Shown in pieces: positions 53,927-62,535 of a stretch of 64,000 nt of DNA. The first letter of the stretch is position 1, and each line of letters begins with the position of its first letter. The notes beneath the pieces are model-generated. The model had not been told where the DNA came from. It did not search any database and worked only from the letters and a program-made list of their open reading frames with translations. The translations under genes and the position numbers were made by a program. The stretch is from the NCBI RefSeq assembly GCF_022760805.1, contig NZ_JAIVFL010000001.1, forward strand, positions 1,178,001 through 1,242,000, written 5' to 3'. Source of the stretch: Candidatus Mycolicibacterium alkanivorans (lineage in GTDB: Bacteria > Actinomycetota > Actinomycetes > Mycobacteriales > Mycobacteriaceae).

Positions 53927-55908
53927 GAGGGCACTGAACAACGGGTAGGTCGGATCTTGGCCGGTGTGGCGTCCGTGGTCCGGGATTTTTCGAAATGCGT
54001 TGGCGGGAACTGGAGCAGACGTCACGGTGACTTGGTGGCTGGTGGTGAACTGGGTCGGTCGGGAGGCGCTGGCGGTCAGGCCAGGGCCCAGGCCCCGTCG
54101 CGACGGGTGAGGCCGGCGTTGACCAGGGTGCGCAGGTTGATCGCGGCGGCCCGGTTGCGCAGCCAGGCGTGGTTCTTGGTGACACCGAGGTAGCGCAGCT
54201 TGACCCGGCGCCCACGCTGGGTGGCGACCCAGGCGATGATGCGTTCCACGCTGGACCGGGTCGGGTAGTCCCGTTCGAACTCGGGGGTGCGGGCCTGCGC
54301 GCGGGCCGCGCGCAGCAGGGCCTGGTGCTCGTGGATGCTCATCGACCGGCCGTCGGCGGCGGTGGTGCATTGGTCGCGCAGCGGGCAACCGGCGCACAGC
54401 TTGCCGAAGGTCACTCTGCGTTTGGGGCTCATGACCCGGGTGTGCCCGCCCGGGCAGGTGACGGTGCGCGCCTGCTCGTCGATGGTGAAGTCGTCGAGGG
54501 TGAACCCGCCGGGCACGGCCGGGCACAGCGGCTTCGGTTTGATCACCGTGTCGTGCCCGCCGTCGCGGTACTTCGCGCGGGCTTCGCCGGTGCCGTACGC
54601 GGAGTCGCCGTACACCTCGAGCCCCGACCGGCGCCCGTTCTCGGCGGTCCCGGCGGCCACCCCATCGACAACCGCACCAACCCAGGAGGATGAGGAGGAG
54701 TCCTCGCCCGTGTGCCGGCTTCGGGCCGGATCCGGTTGCGTCGCACCGTCATCGGTGCCGCCCGGTGTGTCGGCGATGGGCGGGGCCGCGTCCGGGCCCG
54801 CGTCGTCGGCGCCGGTGCCGTGGTAGCTGTCGCGGGCGATCATCTGCTCTCCGACCACAGCGTCGCTGCCCTCCTCGCCGGCGGCCCTGGTCAGCTCGGT
54901 GTCGGTGATCAACCCGGTCTCCGGTTCGGTCGCGACGTGCCCGCGGAATCCGTCCTTACGGTTTGACTTCGACTTGCGGGTGTGCCGGGCCTCGGTGTCC
55001 ACCGTCGAGATCACCCGGTCGTGGGCGACTTTGCGGGCGATGCGCCACCGCCCGTCGGTGCCGTCGGAGCCGTCGGCGGGTTCCACGTCCTGCCCGGCGA
55101 CCAACGCCAACAAACCCAACGCGTCCGCCGCGGTCGCCTCCCGCTGCGGCGCGTCCGGTCCGGTCAGCTCGGCCAGCACCGCCAACGCGTCACACACCAG
55201 CACCGACACCAGCTCCTGTTTGGCAGCAGGGTCGTCCCAATCGATGTCCGGCTTGCCGGGTTTCGCGTAGTCCAGCTTCGCGACCCGCGCTATCACCGCG
55301 GCCGCGCCGGGCACCAGCCGCGCCGCCTTCCGCATCGCCGCCACCAGCTGGGTCACCGTGTCCTGGGTGGCGACCGCGTCGTCGAACACCGTCGAATCCA
55401 CGCACCGCTTACGCCGCCCGGTCAGTACCCCGGTGTCGGCGATCACCCGCGCGACCGCGTCGAACACCCGGTCCTGGCGATCCGACCTTGCGATCCGCTT
55501 GCGCCAGTACACCAGCGTCGACGGATCGAACGAGGTCTGGCTCAACGACCGTCCACACGCCACCTTCCACCGGATGTCGAACCGCAACGCCTCCGCGGTC
55601 TGCGGATCGGATAGGTCGTAGAGCTCCTTGAGCACCAGCACCGACCCGACCAGATCCGCCGGCAGCGACGGCCGCCCCGTCGCCGAGGGGAACAGGTCGG
55701 CGATGAACTCATCCGGAAACAACTCCGCCCGGTGCTCAGCCAGAAACGCGAACACGCTCCCCTCCGGCACCAGCTCCCCGACCAGCGCCTGCGCGTCCAA
55801 CAACTCCCGCTCCGACCGCGTAATCCCTTGCACCACAACATCATCACACGACACACCACCCACGGCCGTCAGACACGCCACCCACCGGAGGGGTTATTCA
55901 GTGCCCTC
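53927..55908 (-). mobile_element. IS1182-family insertion sequence, complete, with CTAG target duplication
   Basis: Terminal inverted repeats GAGGGCACTGAACAAC at the left and the complement of GAGGGCACTGAATAAC at the right bracket the element. Outside them CTAG is present on both sides (53923-53926 and 55909-55912), a four-base target duplication at a palindromic site. Length about 1982 bases. Intact ends and gene suggest a recent insertion. Confidence 0.85.
54076..55836 (-). CDS. IS1182-family transposase
   Basis: About 586 residues. The N-terminal DUF772 domain shows FAFLAEHRAELFPDEFIADL, RPSLPADLVGSVLVLKELYD and LRFDIRWKVACGRSL. The catalytic part includes RKRCVDSTVFDDAV, DRVISTVDTEARHTRKSK, GLEVYGDSAYGTGEARAKY and the C-terminal VERIIAWVATQRGRRVKLRY, followed by KNHAWLRNRAAAINL. 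A four-cysteine block (CPGGH, CAGCPLRDQC) typical of the family is present. The GTG at 55836 is a likely start within the element. The frame is uninterrupted. Confidence 0.88.
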   Translation of the reverse strand: MVQGITRSERELLDAQALVGELVPEGSVFAFLAEHRAELFPDEFIADLFPSATGRPSLPADLVGSVLVLKELYDLSDPQTAEALRFDIRWKVACGRSLSQTSFDPSTLVYWRKRIARSDRQDRVFDAVARVIADTGVLTGRRKRCVDSTVFDDAVATQDTVTQLVAAMRKAARLVPGAAAVIARVAKLDYAKPGKPDIDWDDPAAKQELVSVLVCDALAVLAELTGPDAPQREATAADALGLLALVAGQDVEPADGSDGTDGRWRIARKVAHDRVISTVDTEARHTRKSKSNRKDGFRGHVATEPETGLITDTELTRAAGEEGSDAVVGEQMIARDSYHGTGADDAGPDAAPPIADTPGGTDDGATQPDPARSRHTGEDSSSSSWVGAVVDGVAAGTAENGRRSGLEVYGDSAYGTGEARAKYRDGGHDTVIKPKPLCPAVPGGFTLDDFTIDEQARTVTCPGGHTRVMSPKRRVTFGKLCAGCPLRDQCTTAADGRSMSIHEHQALLRAARAQARTPEFERDYPTRSSVERIIAWVATQRGRRVKLRYLGVTKNHAWLRNRAAAINLRTLVNAGLTRRDGAWALA

Positions 55909-55957
55909 CTAGCGGTAGGAGACCGGCAGATCCTTGACGCCGTTGATGCAGCCCGAC

Positions 55958-56065
55958 CGCAGCCGCTCGAACTCCTCGTCGACCCCGGCTCGTTCGTCGA
56001 GTACCGACGGTTCGCGATCGCCGCCCAACACCAGCGCCGCGACGTCGACGACGGGCTCGGTGACG
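55958..56065 (+). pseudogene. Acyl-CoA carboxylase carboxyltransferase fragment
   Basis: The frame reads LELLVDPGSFVEYRRFAIAA then QHQRRDVDD. LVDPGSFxEYGxxAxAAQ is the N-terminal signature of biotin-dependent carboxyltransferase beta subunits. Only about 35 codons remain. On the opposite strand the first 50 bases can be read as a P450-like C-terminus (NGVKDLPVSYR), a weaker match. Confidence 0.5.
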
Positions 56066-56074
56066 CCGACCCCG

Positions 56075-56278
56075 ACGCCGTGGGGTCGATCCCGAGCGAT
56101 CCCGGCGCGCCTACCCGATCGCACCCGTCACGCAGACGCTGGCCGACGAAGACTCGGTGACGTTTCTGCTCGGGATGCGCAAGGATCTCGACGCCATCGC
56201 CGACGACGCCGAGCGCGAGGAGCGGGTCCGCCAGACCACTGCCGCCACTACGGCGGTTCGTCGACACCTGGTCGTCTA
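56075..56278 (+). pseudogene. Unidentified gene 3' fragment before purD
   Basis: A frame ending in TAG at 56276-56278 reads AYPIAPVTQTLADEDSVTFL, LGMRKDLDAIADDAEREERV and RQTTAATTAVRRHLVV. It looks like a genuine C-terminal helix but no family is recognised. It has no start and begins amid other debris. Confidence 0.35.
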
Positions 56279-56282
56279 GGGT

Positions 56283-57560
56283 GTGCCTGTGCGTGTCCTC
56301 GTGATCGGATCCGGTGCCCGCGAACATGCCCTGCTGCTGGGCCTGCGCAAAGACCCCGAGGTGGATTTCCTGGCCGTCGCACCGGGCAACGCCGGTACCG
56401 CTGCGATCGCCGAGCAGCACGATGTCGAGGTCACCTCGGCCGAGGCGGTCGCGGCGCTGGCTCGTACGCTCGCCGCCGACCTGGTGGTCATCGGACCCGA
56501 GGTTCCGCTGGTGCTCGGCGTCGCCGACGCCGTGCGTGCCGCCGGCATCGCCTGTTTCGGCCCGTCCAAGGACGCCGCCCGCATCGAAGGCTCCAAGGCC
56601 TTCGCCAAAGACGTGATGGCCGCGGCCGGGGTGCGCACCGCCACCAGCGAGACCGTCGACAACCCCGCACATCTGGACGCTGCCCTGGATCGGTTCGGGC
56701 CTGCCGTCGGCCAGCAGGCCTGGGTGGTCAAGGACGACGGCCTGGCCGCGGGCAAGGGTGTGGTGGTCACCGCCGACCGTGACGAGGCGCGCGCGCACGC
56801 CGCGGCCCTGCTCGACTCCGGGCATCCGGTACTGCTGGAATCCTTCCTCGACGGGCCGGAAGTATCGCTGTTCTGTCTGGTCGACGGCGCGACCGTGGTC
56901 CCACTGCTGCCGGCGCAGGACTTCAAACGGGTCGGCGACAACGACGCCGGACCCAACACCGGTGGGATGGGCGCCTATTCGCCGCTGCCGTGGCTACCCG
57001 AGGCGGTCAAGAACGCAATCGTCAGCGATGTCGTGGAACCCGTTGCGGCAGAACTGGTTCGCCGCGGCAGTGCCTTCTCGGGCCTGCTGTACGCGGGCCT
57101 GGCGATCACCTCGGGCGGCGCCGCCGTGGTCGAGTTCAACTGCCGCTTCGGCGATCCCGAGACGCAGGCGGTCCTGGCGCTGCTGGAATCCCCGCTCGGC
57201 CAACTGCTGCATGCCACCGCGACGGGACAACTGGCCGACTTCGGCCCGCTGCAGTGGCGCGACGGCTACGCCGTCACCGTCGTCCTCGCCGCCGAGAACT
57301 ACCCGGGCCGGCCCCGGGTCGGCGATGTGATCACCGGGTCCGACACCGAGGGGGTGCTGCACGCGGGCACATCGCGCCGCGACGACGGGGCCGTGGTCTC
57401 CTCCGGAGGCCGGGTCCTCTCGGTGGTCGGAACTGGCGCCGACCTGCCGGCCGCGCGCGCCGCCGCCTACGGAGTGATGTCGTCGATTCGATTGCCGGGC
57501 AGCCACTTTCGATCCGATATTGGCCTGGCAGCCGCCGAGGGCCGGATCACGGTGGCCTGA
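56283..57560 (+). CDS. purD: Phosphoribosylamine-glycine ligase
   Basis: A 425-residue ATP-grasp enzyme of purine synthesis that joins phosphoribosylamine and glycine. Landmarks are [16 protein letters not shown] at the start, [34 protein letters not shown], the PurD signature [18 protein letters not shown] and [14 protein letters not shown] with metal-binding Glu/Asn. GTG 56283 is used; GTG 56289 is also possible. It is isolated from purB and purC by the same intervening genes as in M. tuberculosis (Rv0772). Confidence 0.96.
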   Translation: MPVRVLVIGSGAREHALLLGLRKDPEVDFLAVAPGNAGTAAIAEQHDVEVTSAEAVAALARTLAADLVVIGPEVPLVLGVADAVRAAGIACFGPSKDAARIEGSKAFAKDVMAAAGVRTATSETVDNPAHLDAALDRFGPAVGQQAWVVKDDGLAAGKGVVVTADRDEARAHAAALLDSGHPVLLESFLDGPEVSLFCLVDGATVVPLLPAQDFKRVGDNDAGPNTGGMGAYSPLPWLPEAVKNAIVSDVVEPVAAELVRRGSAFSGLLYAGLAITSGGAAVVEFNCRFGDPETQAVLALLESPLGQLLHATATGQLADFGPLQWRDGYAVTVVLAAENYPGRPRVGDVITGSDTEGVLHAGTSRRDDGAVVSSGGRVLSVVGTGADLPAARAAAYGVMSSIRLPGSHFRSDIGLAAAEGRITVA

Positions 57561-57574
57561 GCCTGGCTGCCGGT

Positions 57575-57762
57575 ACCCCGGACCGCGGTGCGGCCTTCAC
57601 GGCCGAGCGGGCCGAACTGCTGGCCTTCTGCGCCGGGCTGGCCCCGGTCGAGTACCGCCGCTGGAGCCAGGTGTTGGGGCGCCGGTGTTCGACCGAGAGG
57701 TCGCCGTCAGCGGGGACGCCGACTATGCCAAGGCGTTCCTCGACGCCGTGGACATCGTCTGA
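57575..57762 (+). pseudogene. Eroded fragments after purD, unidentified
   Basis: Two frames give protein-like pieces: GAAFTAERAELLAFCAGLAP with VEYRRWSQVLG, then GAPVFDREVAVSGDADYAKAF and LDAVDIV ending in TGA at 57760-57762. They could be the two ends of one deleted gene. I do not recognise the family. No start with RBS is present. Confidence 0.35.
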
Positions 57763-57766
57763 GGCC

Positions 57767-58669
57767 TCAGGCCGTCAGCAACGGTGCCATCCAGGTGAGC
57801 TCGGCGGGCAGCTGCGAACTCCAGTAGCCGCCGTCGTGGCCGCCGGGGGAGAAGCCGCCCGCCGGCGGATTGGGCAGCTGTGCGATGAACTGCTTGGTGG
57901 CCGAGTAGAACGGGTCGCTGTCGCCGCAGTCGATGCGGATCGGGATCGACCCCAGCGCGGGAAGACCGAACACGCTGTTGGCCGCGAAGTCCCCGGGACC
58001 GTCGAACGCGCCGGGGGCGGCGGCGCCGGACGACAGCCACAGCGCCGGGCTGACCGCGGTGATCGCCGCGGTGCGGGCCGGACCGAGCCGGGCACCCAGC
58101 AGCAGCGCCCCGTAACCGCCCATCGACCAACCCAGGAACGCCACCCGCGAGGTGTCCAGGCCCCTCTCGGACAGCATCGGGATGAGTTCGTCGAGCACCA
58201 TCGCGCCGGAGTCCTCACCCGAGGCGCGCTTGTGCCAGTAGCTGCCGCCGCCGTCGACCGCGACCACGGCGAACGGTGGAAGCCCGGCGTTGACCGCCTG
58301 CGCCAAGCCCTGCTCGACACCGCCAGCCATCACCGCTGCGGCGTCACTGCCCTTGCCGTGCAGCGCGATGACCGGACGCAGCGGGGCCGTCTGGCCCGGC
58401 GGGCGTGCGATCGCCCAGTTGGTCGCCACACCGCCGCGGGCGGCCGACACGAACGACCCGGTGACCATCGTCGGGGCGGCTATGCCGGCCGATGCCGGCT
58501 CCAGGGGAGGTGGCGGAAGCAGAGGTGCGCCGACCCCCGTCATGGCGATGTCGTGCCCGGCGAGGCGAGTACTCGATTCGAGCAACGTGCCCATCGCAAA
58601 CGCCCCGGCGGCCGCTCCGGCACCGAGTCGCAGGACTGCGCGACGGCTCAGGTTCGGCATGCGGGCCAT
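57767..58669 (-). CDS. Tat-exported esterase-like protein (Rv0774c-like)
   Basis: A 300-residue alpha/beta hydrolase of the esterase-D/antigen-85-like type. The N-terminus NLSRRAVLRLGAGAAAGAF is a twin-arginine signal. The nucleophile elbow is VAFLGWSMGGYGALLLG and an acid residue lies in IRIDCGDSDPFYS, with the His in FSPGGHDGGYW. It should act outside the membrane on an acyl ester or lipid; M. tuberculosis Rv0774c in the same position is reported as a secreted esterase. ATG 58669 is used, with ATG 58660 as alternative. Confidence 0.88.
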   Translation of the reverse strand: MARMPNLSRRAVLRLGAGAAAGAFAMGTLLESSTRLAGHDIAMTGVGAPLLPPPPLEPASAGIAAPTMVTGSFVSAARGGVATNWAIARPPGQTAPLRPVIALHGKGSDAAAVMAGGVEQGLAQAVNAGLPPFAVVAVDGGGSYWHKRASGEDSGAMVLDELIPMLSERGLDTSRVAFLGWSMGGYGALLLGARLGPARTAAITAVSPALWLSSGAAAPGAFDGPGDFAANSVFGLPALGSIPIRIDCGDSDPFYSATKQFIAQLPNPPAGGFSPGGHDGGYWSSQLPAELTWMAPLLTA

Positions 58670-58785
58670 CTTGCCATCGGCTGGGCCGGGGGGCCGAATT
58701 CCGTCCGAGCGCTGGCGGGGCCGCAAGTTAATGATTCGGTGAAAGGGCAGTGTCACGGTGGGCCCTGCTGGCAGCATTCAGATCC

Positions 58786-59406
58786 ATGACCGCAGCGGTG
58801 ACCCCCAAGGGGGAGCGACGACGGTATGCGCTGGTCAGCGCGGCCGCCGAGCTGCTGCGCGAGGGTGGGTTCGACGCGGTGCGCCATCGTGCGGTGGCGC
58901 GGCGCGCCGGTCTGCCGCTGGCCTCGACGACCTACTACTTCTCGTCGTTGGACGATCTGCTCGAAAGCGCTGTCGAGCACGTCGGCGCGGTGGAGGCCGC
59001 CCAGCTGCGGGCCCGGGTCGACGAGCTGCCCAGGCGCCGGCGCGGCGCCGAGGCGACCGCTGACGTGCTGGTCGATCTGTTGGTCGGCGACCCCGCCGAA
59101 GAGCCGATCAGCGAACACCTGATTTCGCGGTATGAGCGCTACATCGCGTGCGCGCGCCAGCCCGCGTTGCGCAGCATCCAGCGCCGGCTGCTTCAGCAGC
59201 GGGTCGATGCTGCGGTCGAGGCCGTCGCCCGGTCCGGTCGGGACGTGCGGGTGGACATGCTCACCGCGATGGTTTGTGCGGTCGATGGTGCGGTGGTCTC
59301 CGCCCTTGTCGGGGACGGCGATGGGCCGCGCGAAATTGCGCGCGCCACGCTGGTCGACGTCATCGACGTCCTGGCCCCCACCGACGAACGCAGCCTGCGG
59401 GTCTGA
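58786..59406 (+). CDS. TetR-family regulator (Rv0775-like)
   Basis: A 206-residue TetR protein. The DNA-binding domain is ERRRYALVSAAAELLREGGF and VRHRAVARRAGLPLASTTYYF. The ligand-binding part includes ISEHLISRYERYIACARQP. ATG 58786 is chosen because the conserved domain starts soon after. It diverges from the esterase gene and its 3' end overlaps, antisense, the run-on end of the DUF429 gene. Target genes unknown; the divergent esterase is the obvious candidate. Confidence 0.85.
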   Translation: MTAAVTPKGERRRYALVSAAAELLREGGFDAVRHRAVARRAGLPLASTTYYFSSLDDLLESAVEHVGAVEAAQLRARVDELPRRRRGAEATADVLVDLLVGDPAEEPISEHLISRYERYIACARQPALRSIQRRLLQQRVDAAVEAVARSGRDVRVDMLTAMVCAVDGAVVSALVGDGDGPREIARATLVDVIDVLAPTDERSLRV

Positions 59407-60140
59407 GCGGTGGGAAGGCTCCGCGCCCGCAGGGCAGGGGTGACGATGTAGCCGTTCGCCGGGTCGCCGTAGATCGTCACGTCGGCGGGCCGCCGAGTGG
59501 CGAACCGAGCGACGTAGGCGCAGAGCACCGAATCGACAGGATCCTCGGCTCGGCGTAACTCAGCCTTGCGGGTGGCCCCTGTGACCGCGGCGGTGAGCCT
59601 GCGCCAGTCGGGATGGTCCGCGATGTCCAGATCGGGCAGCGCCTCGGTGAGATCAACCAGCTTCGTCAGCTCGGACTGCAGGTGCGCGAAATCGCGGCCG
59701 GATTTCTGCTTGTATTTCAGCGTGCGATCCAGGCCGAACAGCACGACGGCTGCCGCGTGCGGGTAGACCTCGAGGGCTCGCCTCGGCGAGGGGGACAGCG
59801 GGTCGAGGTCGAGTTCCAAAGCACGGCACAGCCGGGCGCCGCGGCCGCCGTCGGCGAACCACGCCAGGCCGGTGTTGGCGGGGTGGGCACCGGCGTCGAA
59901 GCGGCGGAAGTCGGCGTTCAGCGCGCTCTCACACGGCCGCGTGCCGGTGGGGTTGGTGACCACCAGCGGGGCGTCGATGGCCACCACGCACGGACCTTCG
60001 GTGTAGGGCGCGAGCTGGGCCAGGACGTCGGCGTCGGCACCGGCCGCACCGACGTGTTGCAGCACCCCGGCATCGTCGAGGACCGCCACGCCGGTGGGGT
60101 TGCGCTGCCCCCAAGCCAGGTCGACGCCGACGAAGTGCAT
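59193..60140 (-). CDS. DUF429 protein with run-on C-terminus (Rv0776c-like)
   Basis: A 315-residue frame. The first about 255 residues form a DUF429 (RNase-H-like fold) protein: HFVGVDLAWGQRNPTGVAVL, VVAIDAPLVVTNPTGTRPCE, LKYKQKSGRDFAHLQSEL and DPVDSVLCAYVARFATRR, GDPANGYIVTP. After that the sequence becomes Arg/Ser/Thr-rich because it runs antisense through the tetR coding region to a stop at 59193, so the natural stop appears lost. ATG 60140 is divergent from purB by 25 bases. Function of DUF429 is unknown; a nuclease-like activity has been suggested from fold. Confidence 0.75.
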   Translation of the reverse strand: MHFVGVDLAWGQRNPTGVAVLDDAGVLQHVGAAGADADVLAQLAPYTEGPCVVAIDAPLVVTNPTGTRPCESALNADFRRFDAGAHPANTGLAWFADGGRGARLCRALELDLDPLSPSPRRALEVYPHAAAVVLFGLDRTLKYKQKSGRDFAHLQSELTKLVDLTEALPDLDIADHPDWRRLTAAVTGATRKAELRRAEDPVDSVLCAYVARFATRRPADVTIYGDPANGYIVTPALRARSLPTAQTRRLRSSVGARTSMTSTSVARAISRGPSPSPTRAETTAPSTAQTIAVSMSTRTSRPDRATASTAASTRC

Positions 60141-60165
60141 ACCGCAAACCGTAAGCTGTGGGCTC

Positions 60166-61584
60166 GTGAGCATTCCGAATGTCCTGGCCAACCGGTACGC
60201 GAGTGCGGAGATGGTGGCCATCTGGTCGCCGGAGGCCAAGATCGTGGCCGAGCGGCGGCTCTGGCTCGCCGTCGTGCGCGCGCAGAAGGAACTGGGCGTT
60301 GACGTGCCCGAGGCCGTCATCGAGGACTACGAGCGGGTGCTCGAGCGGGTGGACCTCGGTTCGATTGCCGCGCGCGAGCGGGTCACGCGCCATGACGTGA
60401 AGGCCCGCATCGAGGAATTCAATGCACTCGCCGGCCACCAGCACGTGCACAAGGGAATGACCAGCCGCGACCTCACCGAGAACGTCGAGCAGCTGCAGAT
60501 CCGCCGCTCCCTGGAACTCGTGCACACCCACGGTGTCGCCGTAGCGGCCCGGCTGGCCGAGCGTGCCGCCACCTACCGTGATCTGGTGATGGCCGGGCGC
60601 AGCCACAACGTCGCCGCGCAGGCCACCACGCTGGGCAAGCGGTTCGCCTCGGCCGCCGAGGAGACGCTGATCGCGCTGACCCGCGTCCGCGAGCTGATCG
60701 ACCGCTATCCGCTGCGGGGCATCAAAGGGCCGATGGGCACCGCCCAAGACATGCTTGACCTGTTCGACGGGGACGCCCACCGGCTTGCCGGCCTGGAACG
60801 GCGGGTGGCTGAATTCCTCGGATTCTCAGCGGTTTTCGCAAGTGTCGGCCAGGTGTACCCGCGCTCGCTGGACCACGACGTGGTCTCAGCGCTGGTCCAG
60901 CTCGGCGCCGGCCCGTCGTCGTTCGCGCATACGGTGCGGCTGATGGCGGGCCACGAGTTGGTGACCGAGGGTTTCGCGCCCGGGCAGGTGGGTTCGTCGG
61001 CGATGCCGCACAAGATGAACACCCGCAGCTGCGAGCGGGTCAACGGCCTGCAGGTGGTGCTGCGCGGGTACGCCTCGATGGCCGCGGAACTGGCTGGCGC
61101 GCAATGGAATGAAGGCGACGTGTTCTGCTCGGTGGTACGCCGGGTGGCGCTGCCGGACGCGTTCTTCGCCATCGACGGCCAGATCGAGACGTTCCTGACG
61201 GTGCTCGACGAGTTCGGTGCCTACCCGGCGGTGATCCAGCGAGAACTGGATCGGTATCTGCCGTTCCTGGCCACCACCAAGGTGCTGATCGCCGCGGTGC
61301 GCGCCGGGGTGGGACGCGAGACCGCCCACGAAGTGATCAAGGAGCACGCTGTGGCGGTCGCGCTGGCGATGCGCGAACGCGGCGCCGAACCGGACCTGCT
61401 CGACCGGCTGGCCGCGGACTCGCGGCTGCCACTGGACCGCGCGGCCCTGGATGCCGCGCTCGCCGACAAGCAGGCGTTCACTGGGGCGGCGGCCAGTCAG
61501 GTCGACCAGGTGATCGCCGCGGTCGACGAATTGGTGAGTGCCTACCCCGACGCCGCCAAGTACACCCCTGGCGCGATCCTGTAA
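60166..61584 (+). CDS. purB: Adenylosuccinate lyase
   Basis: A 472-residue fumarase/aspartase-superfamily lyase acting twice in purine synthesis. Landmarks are IWSPEAKIVAERRLWLAV near the start, HVHKGMTSRDLTENVEQ, MAGRSHNVAAQATTLGKRF with the catalytic His, and the flexible signature loop GQVGSSAMPHKMNTRSCERV. GTG 60166 is the start. It lies between purD and purC in the order known for M. tuberculosis (Rv0777). Intact. Confidence 0.96.
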   Translation: MSIPNVLANRYASAEMVAIWSPEAKIVAERRLWLAVVRAQKELGVDVPEAVIEDYERVLERVDLGSIAARERVTRHDVKARIEEFNALAGHQHVHKGMTSRDLTENVEQLQIRRSLELVHTHGVAVAARLAERAATYRDLVMAGRSHNVAAQATTLGKRFASAAEETLIALTRVRELIDRYPLRGIKGPMGTAQDMLDLFDGDAHRLAGLERRVAEFLGFSAVFASVGQVYPRSLDHDVVSALVQLGAGPSSFAHTVRLMAGHELVTEGFAPGQVGSSAMPHKMNTRSCERVNGLQVVLRGYASMAAELAGAQWNEGDVFCSVVRRVALPDAFFAIDGQIETFLTVLDEFGAYPAVIQRELDRYLPFLATTKVLIAAVRAGVGRETAHEVIKEHAVAVALAMRERGAEPDLLDRLAADSRLPLDRAALDAALADKQAFTGAAASQVDQVIAAVDELVSAYPDAAKYTPGAIL

Positions 61585-61588
61585 GGCC

Positions 61589-61627
61589 ATGTCGCTCAAC
61601 GACATCGACTTCACCGACCTGGACAAC
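61589..61627 (+). pseudogene. cyp126 5' remnant
   Basis: The 13 codons from ATG 61589 read SLNDIDFTDLDN, matching the start of mycobacterial CYP126 (Rv0778), which follows purB in M. tuberculosis. After Asn the reading is unrelated and no haem-binding Cys region exists anywhere up to the next gene. The P450 was deleted, leaving only its start. Confidence 0.5.
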
Positions 61628-61670
61628 GTGTCGGCGCCCTCGGCGGCCAGCGCCACTGCGTGGCTGCGGC

Positions 61671-62444
61671 CTAGTTGCGACCGAGCCGGTAGAGCTTGTG
61701 GGCGTTGTCGGCCAGAACGGCTTTGGCATGCTCGCCGCCGACAGCATGGGCGACGCGGTCGACGTCAGTGTCCCGAAATGGTGTTGGTGCTCTGGTGGAC
61801 GGGAGGTCGGTACCGAAGATCAGCGCCGACGGATTGGTACGAATGATATTGCGCATCGACGATTCCGGGTCGCGGACATGCATGCGACCGAATCCGGTCG
61901 CCTTGACCACCGTCCCGGCTTCCACCAGTCGCAACAGCGCACCGCAAGTGTCGTCGGACATCCCGAGATGGTCGATGCTGACTCGGGGCAGGCCGGCCAG
62001 CGTCGGTTCCAGATCCGCGAGGTCGGCGGCGTCGAGGTAGAACTCGGAATGCCAGCCGGCGACGTCGTGTACGCGACGGGCCAGCATGTCGACGTCGGCC
62101 AGCGGTGCCGAGCCGCCGCGGTAGAGGTTGAACCGGACCGCGCGGACGCCAGCGCGGTCGAGGTCCCGAATCTCGTCGTCGGAGGTGTGGGCGGGGATCT
62201 GCGTGACGCCGACGAATGACGGGCCGAGTTGCGCCAGAGCGTCCTTCAGGTAGGTCTGGTCGAACCCCTGAAACGATCCACTGACCACAGCGCCGCCGGT
62301 GACACCTAGACCGCCGATCCGTTCGAGGTAGTCGCCGACGGTGAACGCCTCAGGCAGGTAGCCGTTGCTGGGAACCAGCGGGAACCGGGGATCGATGACG
62401 TGGAAGTGCGCATCGAATACGTCGTGATCGGCCACGCTGCCCAT
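61671..62444 (-). CDS. Amidohydrolase-2 family metal-dependent hydrolase
   Basis: A 257-residue TIM-barrel hydrolase. The metal-binding start is VFDAHFHVIDPRFPLVPSNG; further segments are FVGVTQIPAHTSD, VRAVRFNLYRGGSAPL, LPRVSIDHLGMSDD and ALIFGTDLPSTRAPTPF, with the last Asp conserved as a metal ligand. Family members act as dicarboxylate, lactone or decarboxylating hydrolases; the substrate is unknown. ATG 62444 is preferred. It sits where cyp126 would be and may have moved in with the deletion. Confidence 0.85.
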   Translation of the reverse strand: MGSVADHDVFDAHFHVIDPRFPLVPSNGYLPEAFTVGDYLERIGGLGVTGGAVVSGSFQGFDQTYLKDALAQLGPSFVGVTQIPAHTSDDEIRDLDRAGVRAVRFNLYRGGSAPLADVDMLARRVHDVAGWHSEFYLDAADLADLEPTLAGLPRVSIDHLGMSDDTCGALLRLVEAGTVVKATGFGRMHVRDPESSMRNIIRTNPSALIFGTDLPSTRAPTPFRDTDVDRVAHAVGGEHAKAVLADNAHKLYRLGRN

Positions 62445-62535
62445 TCCACACCCGTCGTCGAGTGTGCGATCCGATACGGCCGAGGCGGCGTGTCGCGTAC
62501 GAAACCGCACCCCCGCCGCCCGGATCGGTGCGGAA

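Noticed and set aside
53904..54215. N-terminal extension of the small membrane protein into the IS1182 element
   Set aside because: The extension is out-of-frame transposase DNA, and the IS boundary at 53927 lies upstream of the natural ATG 53903.
55913..55970. P450 C-terminal fragment on the minus strand next to IS1182
   Set aside because: Only about 17 codons (NGVKDLPVSYR) fit and the same bases fit a carboxyltransferase leader on the other strand; too weak to list as its own gene.
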